The notes below the pieces were generated by a model. The model did no database searches, had not been told where the DNA came from, and worked only from the letters and a program-made list of their open reading frames with translations. A stretch of DNA of 64,000 bases from Chondrosia reniformis. Lineage: Eukaryota; Porifera; Demospongiae; Chondrillida; Chondrillidae. Positions within the stretch are counted from its first letter, which is position 1. Each line of letters starts with the position of its first letter. Of the stretch, positions 12,801 to 23,745 are shown in pieces. The DNA lies in NCBI GenBank assembly GCA_947172415.1, contig OX359195.1:7743001-7807000 (forward strand). Reading direction: 5' to 3'. Position numbers and translations under genes: made by a program.

Positions 12801-13489
12801 TTGCTTCCCTTTCGTAGAACTTGTTGAGATGTTGCTGGTCACCTGATGGAAAGATGGTTTCAGCTGCTTCAGCTGATAGGTGTGTTGCTATGGTGATGGG
12901 TTAGGTAGTTTTTGAATGGGTTATGAGTCTGTTACTCTTTGTCAACTGTGACATGCTTAGATGTGGGTCCCTGAATGGATGTTTTTGACATCTGACCTGT
13001 ACCATGTAAAGGTCAAACTGCTAATTGACTGTAATGTATACAGTATGTATGTCAACTAATGTGTGTTCTACTGAAAGCTTAAGACCTGGGTTTAGCAAAC
13101 ATGGCCTATAAATTCCTTTGTGATGTACTCCAGTTAGTAGAATATGGTTATAGTGTGAACTTGATGCATGTACATAGGTGAAATTAACCCACCCCAATCA
13201 CTCTCACCATGTCTCATCTCATTCCTTTATATCTCCCCTTCCCTCTCCCCTGTCCCCTTCCCTCCTCTCCCCTCTACTCTCCCCTCCTCCGCTCCCCTCC
13301 CCTCTCCCCTCTCCCCTCTCCCCTCTCCCCTCTCCCCTCTCCCCTCCCCTATTGCTGGTGTTGATCTCCTTGTATCTGTCCACAGGTTTGTCTATGTTTG
13401 GGACGCTGTTACCAGGAGAATCCTCTTCAAGCTCCCAGGACACCACGGATCTATAAATGATGTACATTTTCACCCAAAAGAACCAATCT
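6870..13489 (+). CDS. SNRNP40: U5 snRNP 40 kDa protein, WD40 repeats (3' end incomplete)
   Basis: Ten exons: 6870-6968, 7170-7226, 8109-8181, 8431-8524, 8773-8938, 9146-9199, 9389-9578, 10706-10788, 12818-12879, 13386-13489, phases consistent, about 327 residues (the animal protein is about 357). The product follows SNRNP40 closely: APIMQLTGHQ, then the blade ends LWNVYGEC, IWDLDTG, FWDTRH, IWDLRKNE, IWDIRPFAP and VYVWDAVTRR, the segment EHTSFVNSC, and LPGHHGSINDVHFHP. It is a seven-blade beta-propeller of the U5 snRNP in the nuclear spliceosome. The last exon read ends in phase 1 at a GTAAGC donor after EPI; I could not recognise the final exon coding the last roughly 25 residues. Reading through that donor adds only nine codons before a stop at 13521. 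Introns 2 and 7 are almost entirely minisatellite. Confidence 0.93.
7229..8061 (+). repeat. 18/19-bp minisatellite filling SNRNP40 intron 2 (about 45 units)
   Basis: Unit GTGTGCCTGCTGTGAGGG with a frequent extra G (19 bp). It starts within a few bases of the intron 2 donor (CAG|GTCAGT at 7227). Every unit contains GTGAGG, which resembles a 5' splice site. Confidence 0.97.
8570..8675. repeat. Fold-back element in SNRNP40 intron 4
   Basis: Arms of about 35 nt at 8570-8604 and 8641-8675 (inner end AAACCAGCC / GGCTGGTTT) are inverted copies with about three mismatches around a 36-nt loop. It looks like a small MITE or hairpin. Confidence 0.8.
9637..10700 (+). repeat. 20/21-bp pyrimidine-rich minisatellite filling SNRNP40 intron 7 (about 50 units)
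   Basis: Unit CCCTCCCTTCTATCACTCTG with C-number variants. Units drift in blocks from 5' to 3': TATCACTCTG, then TACCACTCTG/CAACCACTCTG, then TAACCGCTCTG/TAACTGCTCTG, then variants with TAGCAATCCATC. The array runs up to the 3' splice site at 10705. Confidence 0.97.
10789..12817. other. SNRNP40 intron 8, non-coding
   Basis: A 2-kb AT-rich intron. It contains a relic of the fold-back family found at 37331-37526 (here 12203-12310, one arm only) and a short TA run near 12515. No coding signal seen. Confidence 0.6.
13236..13350 (+). repeat. CCCCTCT-type pyrimidine tract before SNRNP40 exon 10
   Basis: Simple CCCTCTC/CCCCTCT repeats on the plus strand, ending about 35 bp upstream of the exon 10 acceptor at 13385, so it may act as an extended polypyrimidine tract. 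Confidence 0.85.
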
Positions 13490-13521
13490 GTAAGCATTCA
13501 GTGATTCCACCACATGTGTAG

Positions 13522-15711
13522 ACAGATAGATATCGTGTATTAAATAAGAGGTTTATAAGTAATTTTTGGTCATTTGTGAGGATCAGGCCAAGTATTCTCA
13601 CTGATTCTCTTAGTAGCTGATGGGTGCATTTGAGTAAAGACAATCTTATAAGACACTTCCAATACCAAGTTTGCAGTTTCCTAATCTAATCACAGATCTT
13701 GAGGGAAATAGTGTTTTAGATAGTTAATGGGTGTATTGCATTGACCCCTAGTTTCTGATCTTTGAGAGACACGTGTTCAAAGGTACTGAACTTTAGAATT
13801 GAACGTGTGTGTGTGTGTACCCTTGTAATCTGACCGTAGCATACTGTAACATTCTCTGGTGTGTATCATTGTACAATTATGTCAGCTTGATATTGTATGA
13901 AGACTACACCATTATCAGATGGGACAAATGCCCTGATGATACCAATTAACTCTCCAGCTCCAAATGTAACAAATTTGGTAAGACTATTCTGTGATTGAAG
14001 TAAACAAGGCAAGATGGCTGCCCTGTAAAACTGTATCTGATAAACAATCCATTTTGCTATACAACAAACCCATACGTACCTTCACATAAAGTGCACATGA
14101 AAAATCTAAGATACTATTTTCCTACATACTATGCCTATTCTGTAAAAAGCCTATAGGGAAACTAAACCTGGAGAGAGCTTTAGATAAAGATACAGGAGTA
14201 AGGTAAAGTCTTTACTTGGTGTTACATACTTACTTGTCTGTTGCCAAGGCAACCATGCTCTCAGAGAATGCACTTGTGGGTTTGTCCACCTAAGAACACT
14301 TAAGAGGCTAATTACTGCAGCACATGTCTTACAGAAGAACCTTACCAGTTTGCGGTTACAAGTATGGAAATTAGAAAAGGAATCACAGCTGGTGTGTATG
14401 TTGCCTTGGAGTGCTGTTAATTGAATGGGAGGTCTGTATTGTAGGAACGTGTTATCAACTATTGAACAGTATGTACTGCCTATTGAACCTTAAGTGGTTA
14501 ATAACAAGAAATTATTGGAATTTTAACAATACACTTCTTCTGTTTCTGTTTGTGTGTGGTACATCGTGTAGCTCTCTGTCAGGTATTACATCATCCTCAG
14601 GTGTGTTGAGTACGTATATCATGCAATCAGAAGGACTTATTGAGTGTTTGTGGCTGAGATACTAAGAGAAGTAGAAGTTGAGCCATCTTGTGCTTTTCTA
14701 TATATTTCTGTGTTCTCATTATATTGCTGATTAAGTACCCGAAGCGTCCAGAATTACCAAATTCATGTTACTGATGTTCAAGTAATAAATGAATACAACA
14801 AGTACCCCTTGTCACTTTGTATTTCTGTCTGCACGTACATTTATCATATTTTCTTTCTCATAAGCCCTTTTAATAAGATTTACCAACTAAAAAGAAGTAT
14901 TTAGAGTCAAACCCTCTGACCCCTTAAGTAACTACGTATGTACGTATCCACACTAGATAGAATATTCTGATGTCATACGCTACATATGTAATTACTAGGC
15001 AATACCTCTGTTAAAAATAGTAACCTATTATGCTCTTATGTAAATTATTTCAAGCAGCTAATTTTGTTTTAATGAGTCAAATTAACGATATTACTACCTC
15101 CTCAGTAGGAGGCAGTTTTAAACACTTTTCAGACAACAAACAAAGATTAGCTTTACAATTCGGTGATCTCTGAGATGATCTAGTGAGTATAGTTTTGGTT
15201 CATAATTGACTGTAACTTCCAGTTAATTTGGGTCCGTATATGATAGACACCCAATCACATACCGTATGAAGATAAAACAAATCTATTTTCATGTATGTAT
15301 AGATGCAGTTAGTGTAATCCATCAGATTTTATGATTGCTCAACTCAAGTACTTTGTGCGTTGGCCTTTCAAATTAATGTGTAGCTCATTTGCACACGTAT
15401 ATATATACGTGTGCAGATACTTTATAAACCTATGTCATCAACATATGTGAGCTATCACTTCCTAATCGCAGTGTAGCTTAATTAAAGTAAATGCTGAATA
15501 GGAACCACTAATTAAACACAGTCTAGTGATCAGGTGATCAGGGAACAAGCATGCTTAGAGCTTCGACGTCCTTGTTTTCTTCACTAGTCCAGACAGCTGT
15601 ATTTACGTACATGTCCGATAACGACTATTAGTGATCGACACTGTATACCATAAGTCAACATTTTTAGTGTAAGGTGTGTCATGTGCTATAGTGCGGTGTA
15701 TCCTTTCCGTG
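13522..15711. other. Region 3' of SNRNP40, no confirmed gene
   Basis: The missing SNRNP40 last exon should lie in or beyond this stretch. Two small plus-strand blocks are exon-like: an ATG at 13898 with an open frame to a GTAAGA donor near 13979, and 14334-14390 between a TTACAG acceptor and a CTG|GTGTGT donor. The same first block in another frame reads as a WD-like DYTIIRWD. None could be assigned to a family. A dispersed repeat lies at about 14085-14210 and a perfect 24-bp palindrome at 15391-15414. Confidence 0.35.
15391..15414. repeat. Perfect 24-bp palindrome
   Basis: Half-site GCACACGTATAT followed directly by its reverse complement. It could extrude a cruciform; no function inferred. 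Confidence 0.9.
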
Positions 15712-16155
15712 TAGCTGATGTAGTGTAGTGTGTAGCTGATGTAGTGTAGTGTGTAGCTGATGTAGTGTAGTGTGTAGCTGATGTAGTGTAGTGTGTAGCT
15801 GATGTAGTGTAGTGTGTAGCTGATGTAGTGTAGTGTGTAGCTGATGTAGTGTAGTGTGTAGCTGATGTAGTGTAGTGTGTAGCTGATGTAGTGTAGTGTG
15901 TAGCTGATGTAGTGTAGTGTGTAGCTGATGTAGTGTAGTGTGTAGCTGATGTAGTGTAGTGTGTAGCTGATGTAGTGTAGTGTGTAGCTGATGTAGTGTA
16001 GTGTGTAGCCGATGTAGTGTAGTGTGTAGCTGATGTAGTGTAGTGTGTAGCTGATGTAGTGTAGTGTGTAGCTGATGTAGTGTAGTGTGTAGCTGATGTA
16101 GTGTAGTGTGTAGCTGATGTAGTGTAGTGTGTAGCTGATGTAGTGTAGTGTGTAG
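15712..16155 (+). repeat. 21-bp minisatellite (about 21 units)
   Basis: Unit GTGTAGCTGATGTAGTGTAG plus T. It is nearly homogeneous, with two units reading GTAGCC instead of GTAGCT. The 21-bp period keeps a minus-strand frame open (Leu-His-Thr units), but there is no sign that it is translated. Confidence 0.97.
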
Positions 16156-18358
16156 CCGGTGAGTGCTGGCTGACTGGTGATGTATAGTTGATGCTGTTGC
16201 TGGATAAAGTTGGTTGCCTTGCAGATGGTGTTGGTTGATTACATAATTGTAGAGAGAAGCATGAAAGCGATTTTTAGTTTGTTTTGTTGAATGATTTGCA
16301 AACCACTTGTCTGCCCCGCTGCCCCCCACTAGGGGAGGGCCTGTCCTGTCTAAAGAGTTACAAATGGTAATTGGTGCGTGTGAGAACATTGAGGGCTGTT
16401 GGACACTCTGTCAGACTAAGGTATTCTCTGTGCTGCATATACCTATAGTACTATGGTAATCTAATCCTCTCGCTGTATTGTGTGGTCTTCATTTGGTGAT
16501 GTTGTGTTTGGAGGATATGCCAAATGAAAAGGTGTTTGGATAAATATCATTTCTCAAGTTTAGGAGAGACACATTTTTAAGTACCTCTTATTAGCTACTC
16601 TTTAGGGAAATCTTTATTACTGAATAGATGTTGTTTGTTGAAATTTCTGACAAAGAGAGCGGTACATTAGTCAAAAGTAAACCACTCTCCCTCCCCCACC
16701 TCCTCCCATCAGCTGTTTAAAATGTCTTGTTATATGTCAGCAGTTTTGTGGCAAAAGTCACACAGATAATCTATTCACCATTTTCTCACATGCTACATCT
16801 ACTTTAGAATAAAGGCCTATAGGGACTAGACCTAGTTAGAGCTTTGGATGAGGATACAAGAGTTTTCTCCTCCTACTTCTTCTTCTCCAATGGGCCATAT
16901 GCACTCCAGGACCCCAGTCCTCTGAGGGGATTACCCTTGGCTAGCTGTAATTATGAGGTTATCCTCTCCATGTTGGCACCTGATGATGACCAACCTGTGT
17001 GTATTAAGCTAGCTTGAAGGACCATCCTGGGGTCAATGCAATTCACCAAAAAAATTATGAATTGCTTTCAAAATATTTTTTCTTAAAATATTCTTTTTAG
17101 GTAATTGTTTTCTGTAATCCCATTACCAGCCAAAATGAGCTAATTGCTTTAGGTCATTGCTTTACTAACAGATATGAAAACTGAGGAATATACTGGATTC
17201 TGGTGAAGCCAGCTTTGCGATATGTGCAGAGGGTGCACCCTGAGATATGGTTTGGTCTTGTCTAGTCTATCGACATAGCCTGAACTTTTCGTTTTTATCT
17301 TTGTACTCAAGTCATAAAAGCTGCCATTTCAGCTAATGAGAACCTAGTTGTCACAGGTAACTGATTATCAATTAGATAAGTTTAGTCTAATGCCTTGCAT
17401 AATAATTTGGTTAATTCACGGTTATCAGAAATACCAAACTGATTATTGTTCATGCTAGTCGGGAATATCAAGGGAAGTTGCTAAAGCTGTTGCATTTTAG
17501 TCACTCCATTGAGCAATAATTATTAAAAGAGTTACACATACGTACATATTGTAATTAATTAACCTAATGAATTATTGGCTATTTGAGTGAATTGTGGTTA
17601 ATTTTTATGGGTAATCTGAACTCTATACAAGGAAGCAAACTATGGGTTAGTTGCTCCAATGACAGCTGTAACTGTATGAATTCCATTCCTTATCCAGCTG
17701 CTATGTCTCTGTGAAAGGGACAGTTTATAATAGTTCCTGGGTGGCACTCCCTCCAGCAGGCTGCCTTGTGTGATGATGTAGCAGCCTCTAATATGGCTTC
17801 CCGTGGCTCAAGAATGTTTCACCAGTCAAACAGACTATGCTCTTTTCCAAGTCTCTTTGGTCTTATCTGCATCCGAAACCAACTACACAATCAGATCATT
17901 TTTTATCTTTCTGGCTGCAAATTATTGGATGTTCTTCTGATGAAAACACCTCTTTAAGTTCATTGCTAAGCAATTAGGGATGTTTGTTATCAACTCATGG
18001 GTCATGTTGTCATTCTGTTGTCATTCTGTTATCTAGTGTACTCTTCAGCTGCTACATGGGACGGCAGATAAGAGCAGCAATTTTAGAGTTTTCTTGTCTA
18101 GCTTGAGCTAAGTTCTGGTGTAGCTCTGATTATATGTATGCACTCAAAGCAAGTGCAGTTAGATTAGATGGCTGTGAGGAATGTTATCAACACAAGAAAT
18201 TGCGGAATTATGAAGCAACAGTTACAACATGACGATGAACTTACATCAGTAGAATTATGACTTATTGAGCGGAATTTCCAATTTATATGAATTGTTTGAT
18301 AATGATATCAAAATATATATACAGTGGTGATTAAAAATCCTTTGTCAAGAAAATGTGT
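16156..18358. other. Non-coding stretch
   Basis: No convincing exon on either strand. A copy of the CCTATAGGGAACTAAACC dispersed repeat lies at about 16780-16925. Confidence 0.5.
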
Positions 18359-18625
18359 TTACCTCGCTACAACAAGTAGCAATATTCGTATAAGCCGGTC
18401 TGACAACTCATCAATCCAAATAACATTATCAAATGAGTCCTTATATATAGAGTTTAGACACATTCTATCAGATTCCACCCATTTTACTTTATTCCTGTCG
18501 AAGATCATGGGACCAAACCTTGTCCGAACTACAATCCTTTGTATGTATCGCCTAATAGTAGGAGGACTAAGCCATGACTGATTAGATAGCAATGTTATGT
18601 GGTTACAAGCTTTATTCCATAGCAA
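18359..18625 (-). pseudogene. Degenerate Tc1/mariner-like (DDE) transposase fragment
   Basis: The minus-strand frame contains LSPPTIRRYIQRI, a helix-turn-helix-like stretch, and about 45 residues later DSFDNVIWIDELSDRLIRI, matching the first catalytic Asp block (usually NVIW-DE-S) of Tc1/mariner-type transposases. Only about 90 codons remain, with no second Asp or last Asp/Glu and no obvious terminal inverted repeats. Similarity is from pattern only. Confidence 0.45.
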
Positions 18626-19100
18626 TTGAAATTATTTAAGGATGTCTCAGTCTGTAGAGCTTCTACAGTTAAAATGACAAAGGTTGTTTGTGATTCAGCT
18701 ATAGAAGGCTCATTATGTTATATCTAGTAGCTTACATATTATATTACGTAAATGAACTTTTGCCAAAACTTGTCATACATACATACGTACGTAGGATATC
18801 TGCAAATTTATTTATGGCACGTGAATTATAAATAAATTATTTATCGATTTATTTTTGTCAGTAGCAACCCTACTCTATCTGTAATATAATAGTTTAGGAA
18901 GGTTAAAGTTACAATAAATTGTGTTTTGCAGAATGTTTTGTAAACACTAATTGAACAGGAACTTCAAAGTTTGTTAAAGTACAGAAGTGACTCTATTTTC
19001 ACAATAGTATGATAATCTTTTTCCATTCAACTTGCCTGCCAACAAATATATACAAAATTAACTCCTCCGTGAGCAATTTACGTAGTTTATTTGGACTCAC

Positions 19101-19232
19101 TTGTACTCCTCCAGTGGTACAATCATTCTATCCTTTATTCGGTCATATGGGTTGACTGCTTTATTGATGTGGGCCGGATAGGTCATAGACTCCTCTCCAT
19201 ATTCACCCAACAACTTCAGCAAGGTGGCATGC
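19101..19232 (-). CDS. Orphan coding exon of an unidentified gene
   Basis: Between a TTGCAAG acceptor and a CAA|GTGAGTCC donor, the minus strand has an open frame of 43 codons with strong coding character (1 nt, 43 codons, then 2 nt). It includes TLLKLLGEYGEESMTYPAHI followed by a charged stretch ending in IVPLEEYK. I do not recognise the family. No partner exons could be joined on either side, so it may be part of a gene with long introns or an isolated gene fragment. Confidence 0.5.
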
Positions 19233-21740
19233 CTTGCAATTAACAAATGATTAGAGCTAAGCATTTGTCATAAGTTAAGTAAAACATATTTCATATAAGC
19301 TGCAGTGAGAACTTCACCTCCCCTGTGTCATATCTCTAATTTGCACTCCATAATATTTTAGGAAATTTAAAGTTGAATTATTTACGTAAAATTCTGGAAA
19401 CTGTAATCTGTACATAATTTCCATTTTACATTGAATTTGAAAGTAGTAACATTTAGTAGTAATCGTACTGTGAGGTAAGTATATACGTACATACGTATAT
19501 AGGTCTTACAGTTGTACTCTCTCAGTATACCATATTACATCTTGGTATCTTTGTAAACGGAGGTGTCAATCTAAGTTTTCCAAAAATATATTTCAACATA
19601 TGAATCACCACTTAAAAAGCCTTATTCCAGGTATATATAAGTTATGAGTCACCATTTCAAAGTGTACAATATTTTACAATTCATTGCTGAATTTCAAAAT
19701 TATAATGATTTAATTTATTTTACATCATCTGCAATATTGGTTGCAGCCTTCTGATTGACCTCACAATGAAAACTAAGGTAATGTAGTTTCTATATACTTA
19801 CATTGTTTCGTTCTTTCACATGTAGTGTTGTCATGTTCCAGTGACAAGACTATATACTTGGGGGAAATTTAACGATGACATCATAAGCTATTTATAGAAC
19901 ATGGATCCTGATTGAAGCTTAAACTCATTGCAACATTTTAAAGGTGTAGAACCATGATTGTATACCTGCTAGTGGTTTTGTAATCAATTTGTCAAATAAT
20001 TAAGTAAACTTTATCATATTCCATTCATTTATTGAGTGAGCAATATCGTCTTCCTCCTTTGATTGCAAAAGGATATAATGTTATTTATTGAGGGGTTTTA
20101 AATTTAAGGGAAATGTACATTTTTAGGGTTTAAATGAGTTGTCTGTGCTTTCAGATATAATAGGTCTAATGTATAAAAATATATAACATTTCAAAAATTA
20201 TTAGGTATGTAATGCAATTCAATTATTGCATATGTACTGCTTGAAATATCGTAACCAAATTAGATGTTTTAGATACATACGTATATCTTCCTTATTTAAT
20301 TGAAACCTGCTGAATTGTCTTAGCTAATTTGGTTAAGTCAAGAGCTAGTCATGTCTAAGTTTTCTAATATTAGTAATTGCTCTGTATCTAATGTCAGTGA
20401 ATTAAATAATGGTAGTAATTAAACAACACTTCAGCAGATTTTATTATATTATATGGCTGAGTTGATGCTGCATTTTTTATATACGTAGTAGTACTATATA
20501 TAAGTAGTACTGTATTATATACGTATGTGCGTATGTATGTATGTTATTAATACTAAGAGTTTTATATACACATTAATACATGTTTCTTCAAAATATCTAT
20601 TGTGAATTAATTTAATTAATTAAATATATACAAAACTTGTGAAAGTAGAGAGTTTAAATAATATTATGTATATTGTATGCATATATGTATAATTTTTTGC
20701 ATTACTTTTAACGTATGTACATACATTATAAGTATTACAGGTTATTGCATAAAGTACCAGAATAATTTAATGCTAGAAAGCAATTATCTTAGGATGTTAA
20801 TGTATAAGGAAAGTTTCATGAATACGGCATTTGAGCAATTTCCCATTGTAATGTTCAACAACAGATGTTCAATCCTTGTATATACTATGTATAGCATACA
20901 AACAAGTTACAAAATATTATATAATATGGTGTATAATGTATTTTTTACACTTGATAAATTAATTGTTATGCATTTTCCAGTAAAAGGTTTGATAGAGCTC
21001 CAGCTGTTGACAATTATGAGTTAATTATTCATTCCAGAGGTCAATATTTGATCATGAGATAATTTCCTTGAATTTTCTTGGCTTTATTGATGAGTATTTT
21101 AAGTGTATGCATGTGTCAGTTAAATTTATTTAAAACCTTTAATCATAGTTCTATATACAAACCACACACTATATGACCTTAAGTGAGGAGTTAGTGATGT
21201 AAATCTTTGTAATGACATAAATCTTTAGGTGATGACACTTCCTGTTCAATCTCATGTTACATCACTATGTGTTCACAAGATGCAAAGTCATGATTTCCTT
21301 AAATTATTTATTTATTTAGAGCTATGTATGTGTACATAACTTCTCAGAGCTAATAACCACAAAATGTTGGATATTTTCTTTAATCTATTGGACACCTAAT
21401 ATTTATATACAATAACAATAAATATACAGTTTATATATAAAGTACAGTGCTTCAGTCTTGTATATATACAAGTGCATGTATAAGTGTGTTTCGTAAGAAT
21501 ATAAGCACACGTTGTGAGACAAAGTGTTTAACATCACCATCTAAGAGTGTGTGCCTATATATAATTGCAAGCCAATTGCAAAGAACAACCGAAAGCTTAA
21601 TTATTACATACTTTTTAACAGAATTCAAAATAAATTTGTAAATATTAAATACTCTCAAAATCTGTTTTTAATCTAATAAATATAATACAATTGCGTATTT
21701 GAACATAATTATAAGTCTTGGTTGCCGAATTCCATATAAG
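19233..21740. other. AT-rich intergenic region
   Basis: Very AT-rich, many TA and TACG runs, no exon-like segment recognised on either strand. Confidence 0.5.
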
Positions 21741-21747
21741 GAGGCGC

Positions 21748-21773
21748 GTGGGCGGTGCCATTGGTTATATAAG
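21748..21773 (+). promoter_or_regulatory. Core promoter of the TGF-beta ligand gene (GC box, CCAAT, TATA)
   Basis: GTGGGCGG at 21748-21755, ATTGG (inverted CCAAT) at 21760-21764 and TATATAAG at 21766-21773. A TATA box here predicts transcription starting about 21800 and a short 5' UTR before the ATG at 21847. This is the only clear TATA-type promoter in the window. Confidence 0.7.
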
Positions 21774-21846
21774 TCGAAAAGCGCCCTTTACAGTTATAGC
21801 AACAGAAGAGACACATCTCCTAAATAAGCCTAGAAAAACGAGGATT

Positions 21847-23745
21847 ATGAAACCTTTAAGGGCGGGTATGCTGGTATATTGTTTACTATATAGTTGGTCA
21901 ATGGGACAAGAAGACCCAGACTTGGAGAGCAGTTTCAGCGGTTTTCCGGAGAACTACACCAAAATGCTGCTGGAGCACTTAAATAACGTGGTCGGTTTAG
22001 ATTCGGACAACGTGCATACAAAATCGGAGAGTACAGTCATCCCTCAGTTTCTCTTGGACCTTTACGACTGTTGGCAGACTGGAACCGATAATCGAACGGA
22101 GCTGTTAAATCACTGCAAAGCTGCCATGATTGACGAAGAGTGGACGGATGAAAACGCCCTCCCCCCTGAAATGGAGAAAGCGGACACTGTAATAAGCTTC
22201 TGGAACGAAGGTAATTCTTAGTGTTTTGACGCGCTCTTTATCTATCTTGTCGCGCGTGGGATAGGACACTGTTAACGAGTCTTTAGTCTTGTTGTAGCTT
22301 GTAAGTGGAGTTTTGCGTAGCAATAAGAGCACGGATAGACTGTGCCATTCGCTTTCTGTGGGTTTATGCAAACTCGTTATGATATCCACAGATATGCCGT
22401 ATTTGTAGGTTTGACTGTATTAGTGTATTCATGACTTGGCAATCTAATTATTAAGAATGTTGAGTTATCCAAGCTGCAACCGCTAATCAATAAAAATTAT
22501 TTCCATCTTGATTCCTATTAGCAGTAAAGGTCATTTTGAAAAACGTAAAACGTGCTCCCCACCTCTATACCATTCTGTTCTAGCAGCCATATTATTGAGG
22601 CTTAACTTAACAGTGTTCAAATTAACCAACCAACCAAATACTGTTTTCCTTTCTCCAGGTGGGACATATCTGCCACCCAAAGATTTTGCTACTGATGAAG
22701 AACTTGGGCCCCACATTAGTTTGCATTTTACCTCAACATGTATCAACATTAATCCATTTGAAGTTATCATGGCACAGTACAGAATTTTTAAGTCCAGGAC
22801 CAACTCATCTGGTCAATCCCTTCTTGAAACTCATGAGTGTGTAGAGGAAGATGGTATTACACTTAACCTTTGGATTGGTCAAGGAGAAACTCCAGACCAT
22901 GAGATAGTCAAGCTGATTCAGACTAAAGTCTTGCGTAATTATCAAGAAGAAAGTTGGGTTTTATTCAAAAATTTGCAAAACAATTCCTCACAGTGGTTCA
23001 ACAATACCAGCAGCTGTAATAAGAGTCACTCGCTGTATTTAACCTTAGGTGGCAACTGTAAAGATGTGGATCCACGGGCCATAGGATTCAATGGACCTTT
23101 GAATTCTCAACCTTCTAAGAACAATCAGTACTTTTCTCTATTTTACAATGATACTTCTAATATGCCACTACATCACCGAGTAGTTGAGTCATTGGATGAA
23201 GGAGAGAGCACCATTTCACCCAACAGACCAAAGAGAAGTACAGTTAAACCTGTGGATAATCGTAATTACTATGATCAATTACTAAGACAAAGAAGTCTAG
23301 ACCCTTGTGCTGGATACGACTTTAAGGTACGTGTGTAGCATTATTATTATTAATATTCCTTGCATATGTTAGCTAGTTTGTATGCCTATTTGTAGTGTGT
23401 ACTAATATGATATGTTATTGCTCATTATATATCACTTACTGATGATGGTATTTACATATTTAGGTTACATGGGAGGATTTGAATTGGCAGGACATGGCGG
23501 TACTACCTCTGGGAGGATTTAAAACCAAATACTGCACTGGTACCTGTAATCCACCTCTGAACAACAACAATAACACACTTCATGCTGTGATACAGGCTCT
23601 TGCGCATCGAGTGTATCCAGATGTGCCTTTGCCTTGCTGTGCACCCAAATCCCTGTCACCCTTTGCTGCCGTGCTCATAGTCGATAATGTGGTTAAAGTT
23701 AAACGAATTCCTCAATTAATTGTTGACAAATGTGCTTGTCTATAA
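21847..23745 (+). CDS. TGF-beta superfamily ligand precursor
   Basis: Three exons: 21847-22210, 22659-23326, 23464-23745; 437 residues. An N-terminal signal peptide (hydrophobic AGMLVYCLLYSWSMG) is followed by a propeptide with several N-glycosylation sequons. A furin-type site, RPKR, lies at residues 311-314, giving a 123-residue mature ligand. The mature part has the seven-cysteine knot pattern: C338, C368 and C372 (YCTGTC), C402-C403 (PCC), C434 and C436 (KCACL end). The CC pair includes the cysteine normally used for the interchain disulfide, so a secreted disulfide-linked dimer is expected, signalling through Ser/Thr kinase receptors and SMADs. Landmarks are W-DLNW-D and FKTKYCTGTC. It cannot be placed as TGF-beta or BMP/activin type with confidence. 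A run of five Asn (377-381) sits in the usual wrist region. The start was chosen at the first ATG after the TATA box. Confidence 0.9.

Noticed and set aside
13168..13200. MYIGEI at 13168, resembling the LYMGEI end of SNRNP40
   Set aside because: It lies upstream of exon 10 in an intron, in the wrong order, without an acceptor giving the rest of the blade; judged a coincidence.
13898..14390. A possible small plus-strand gene (ATG at 13898 and exon 14334-14390)
   Set aside because: Splice signals fit, but the first block is equally readable in another frame and neither peptide shows family similarity, so it is only mentioned as a lead.
15679..16389. 236-codon minus-strand ORF with Leu-His-Thr-Thr repeats
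   Set aside because: It spans a homogeneous 21-bp minisatellite, and its flanks have no splice-supported or homologous coding sequence.
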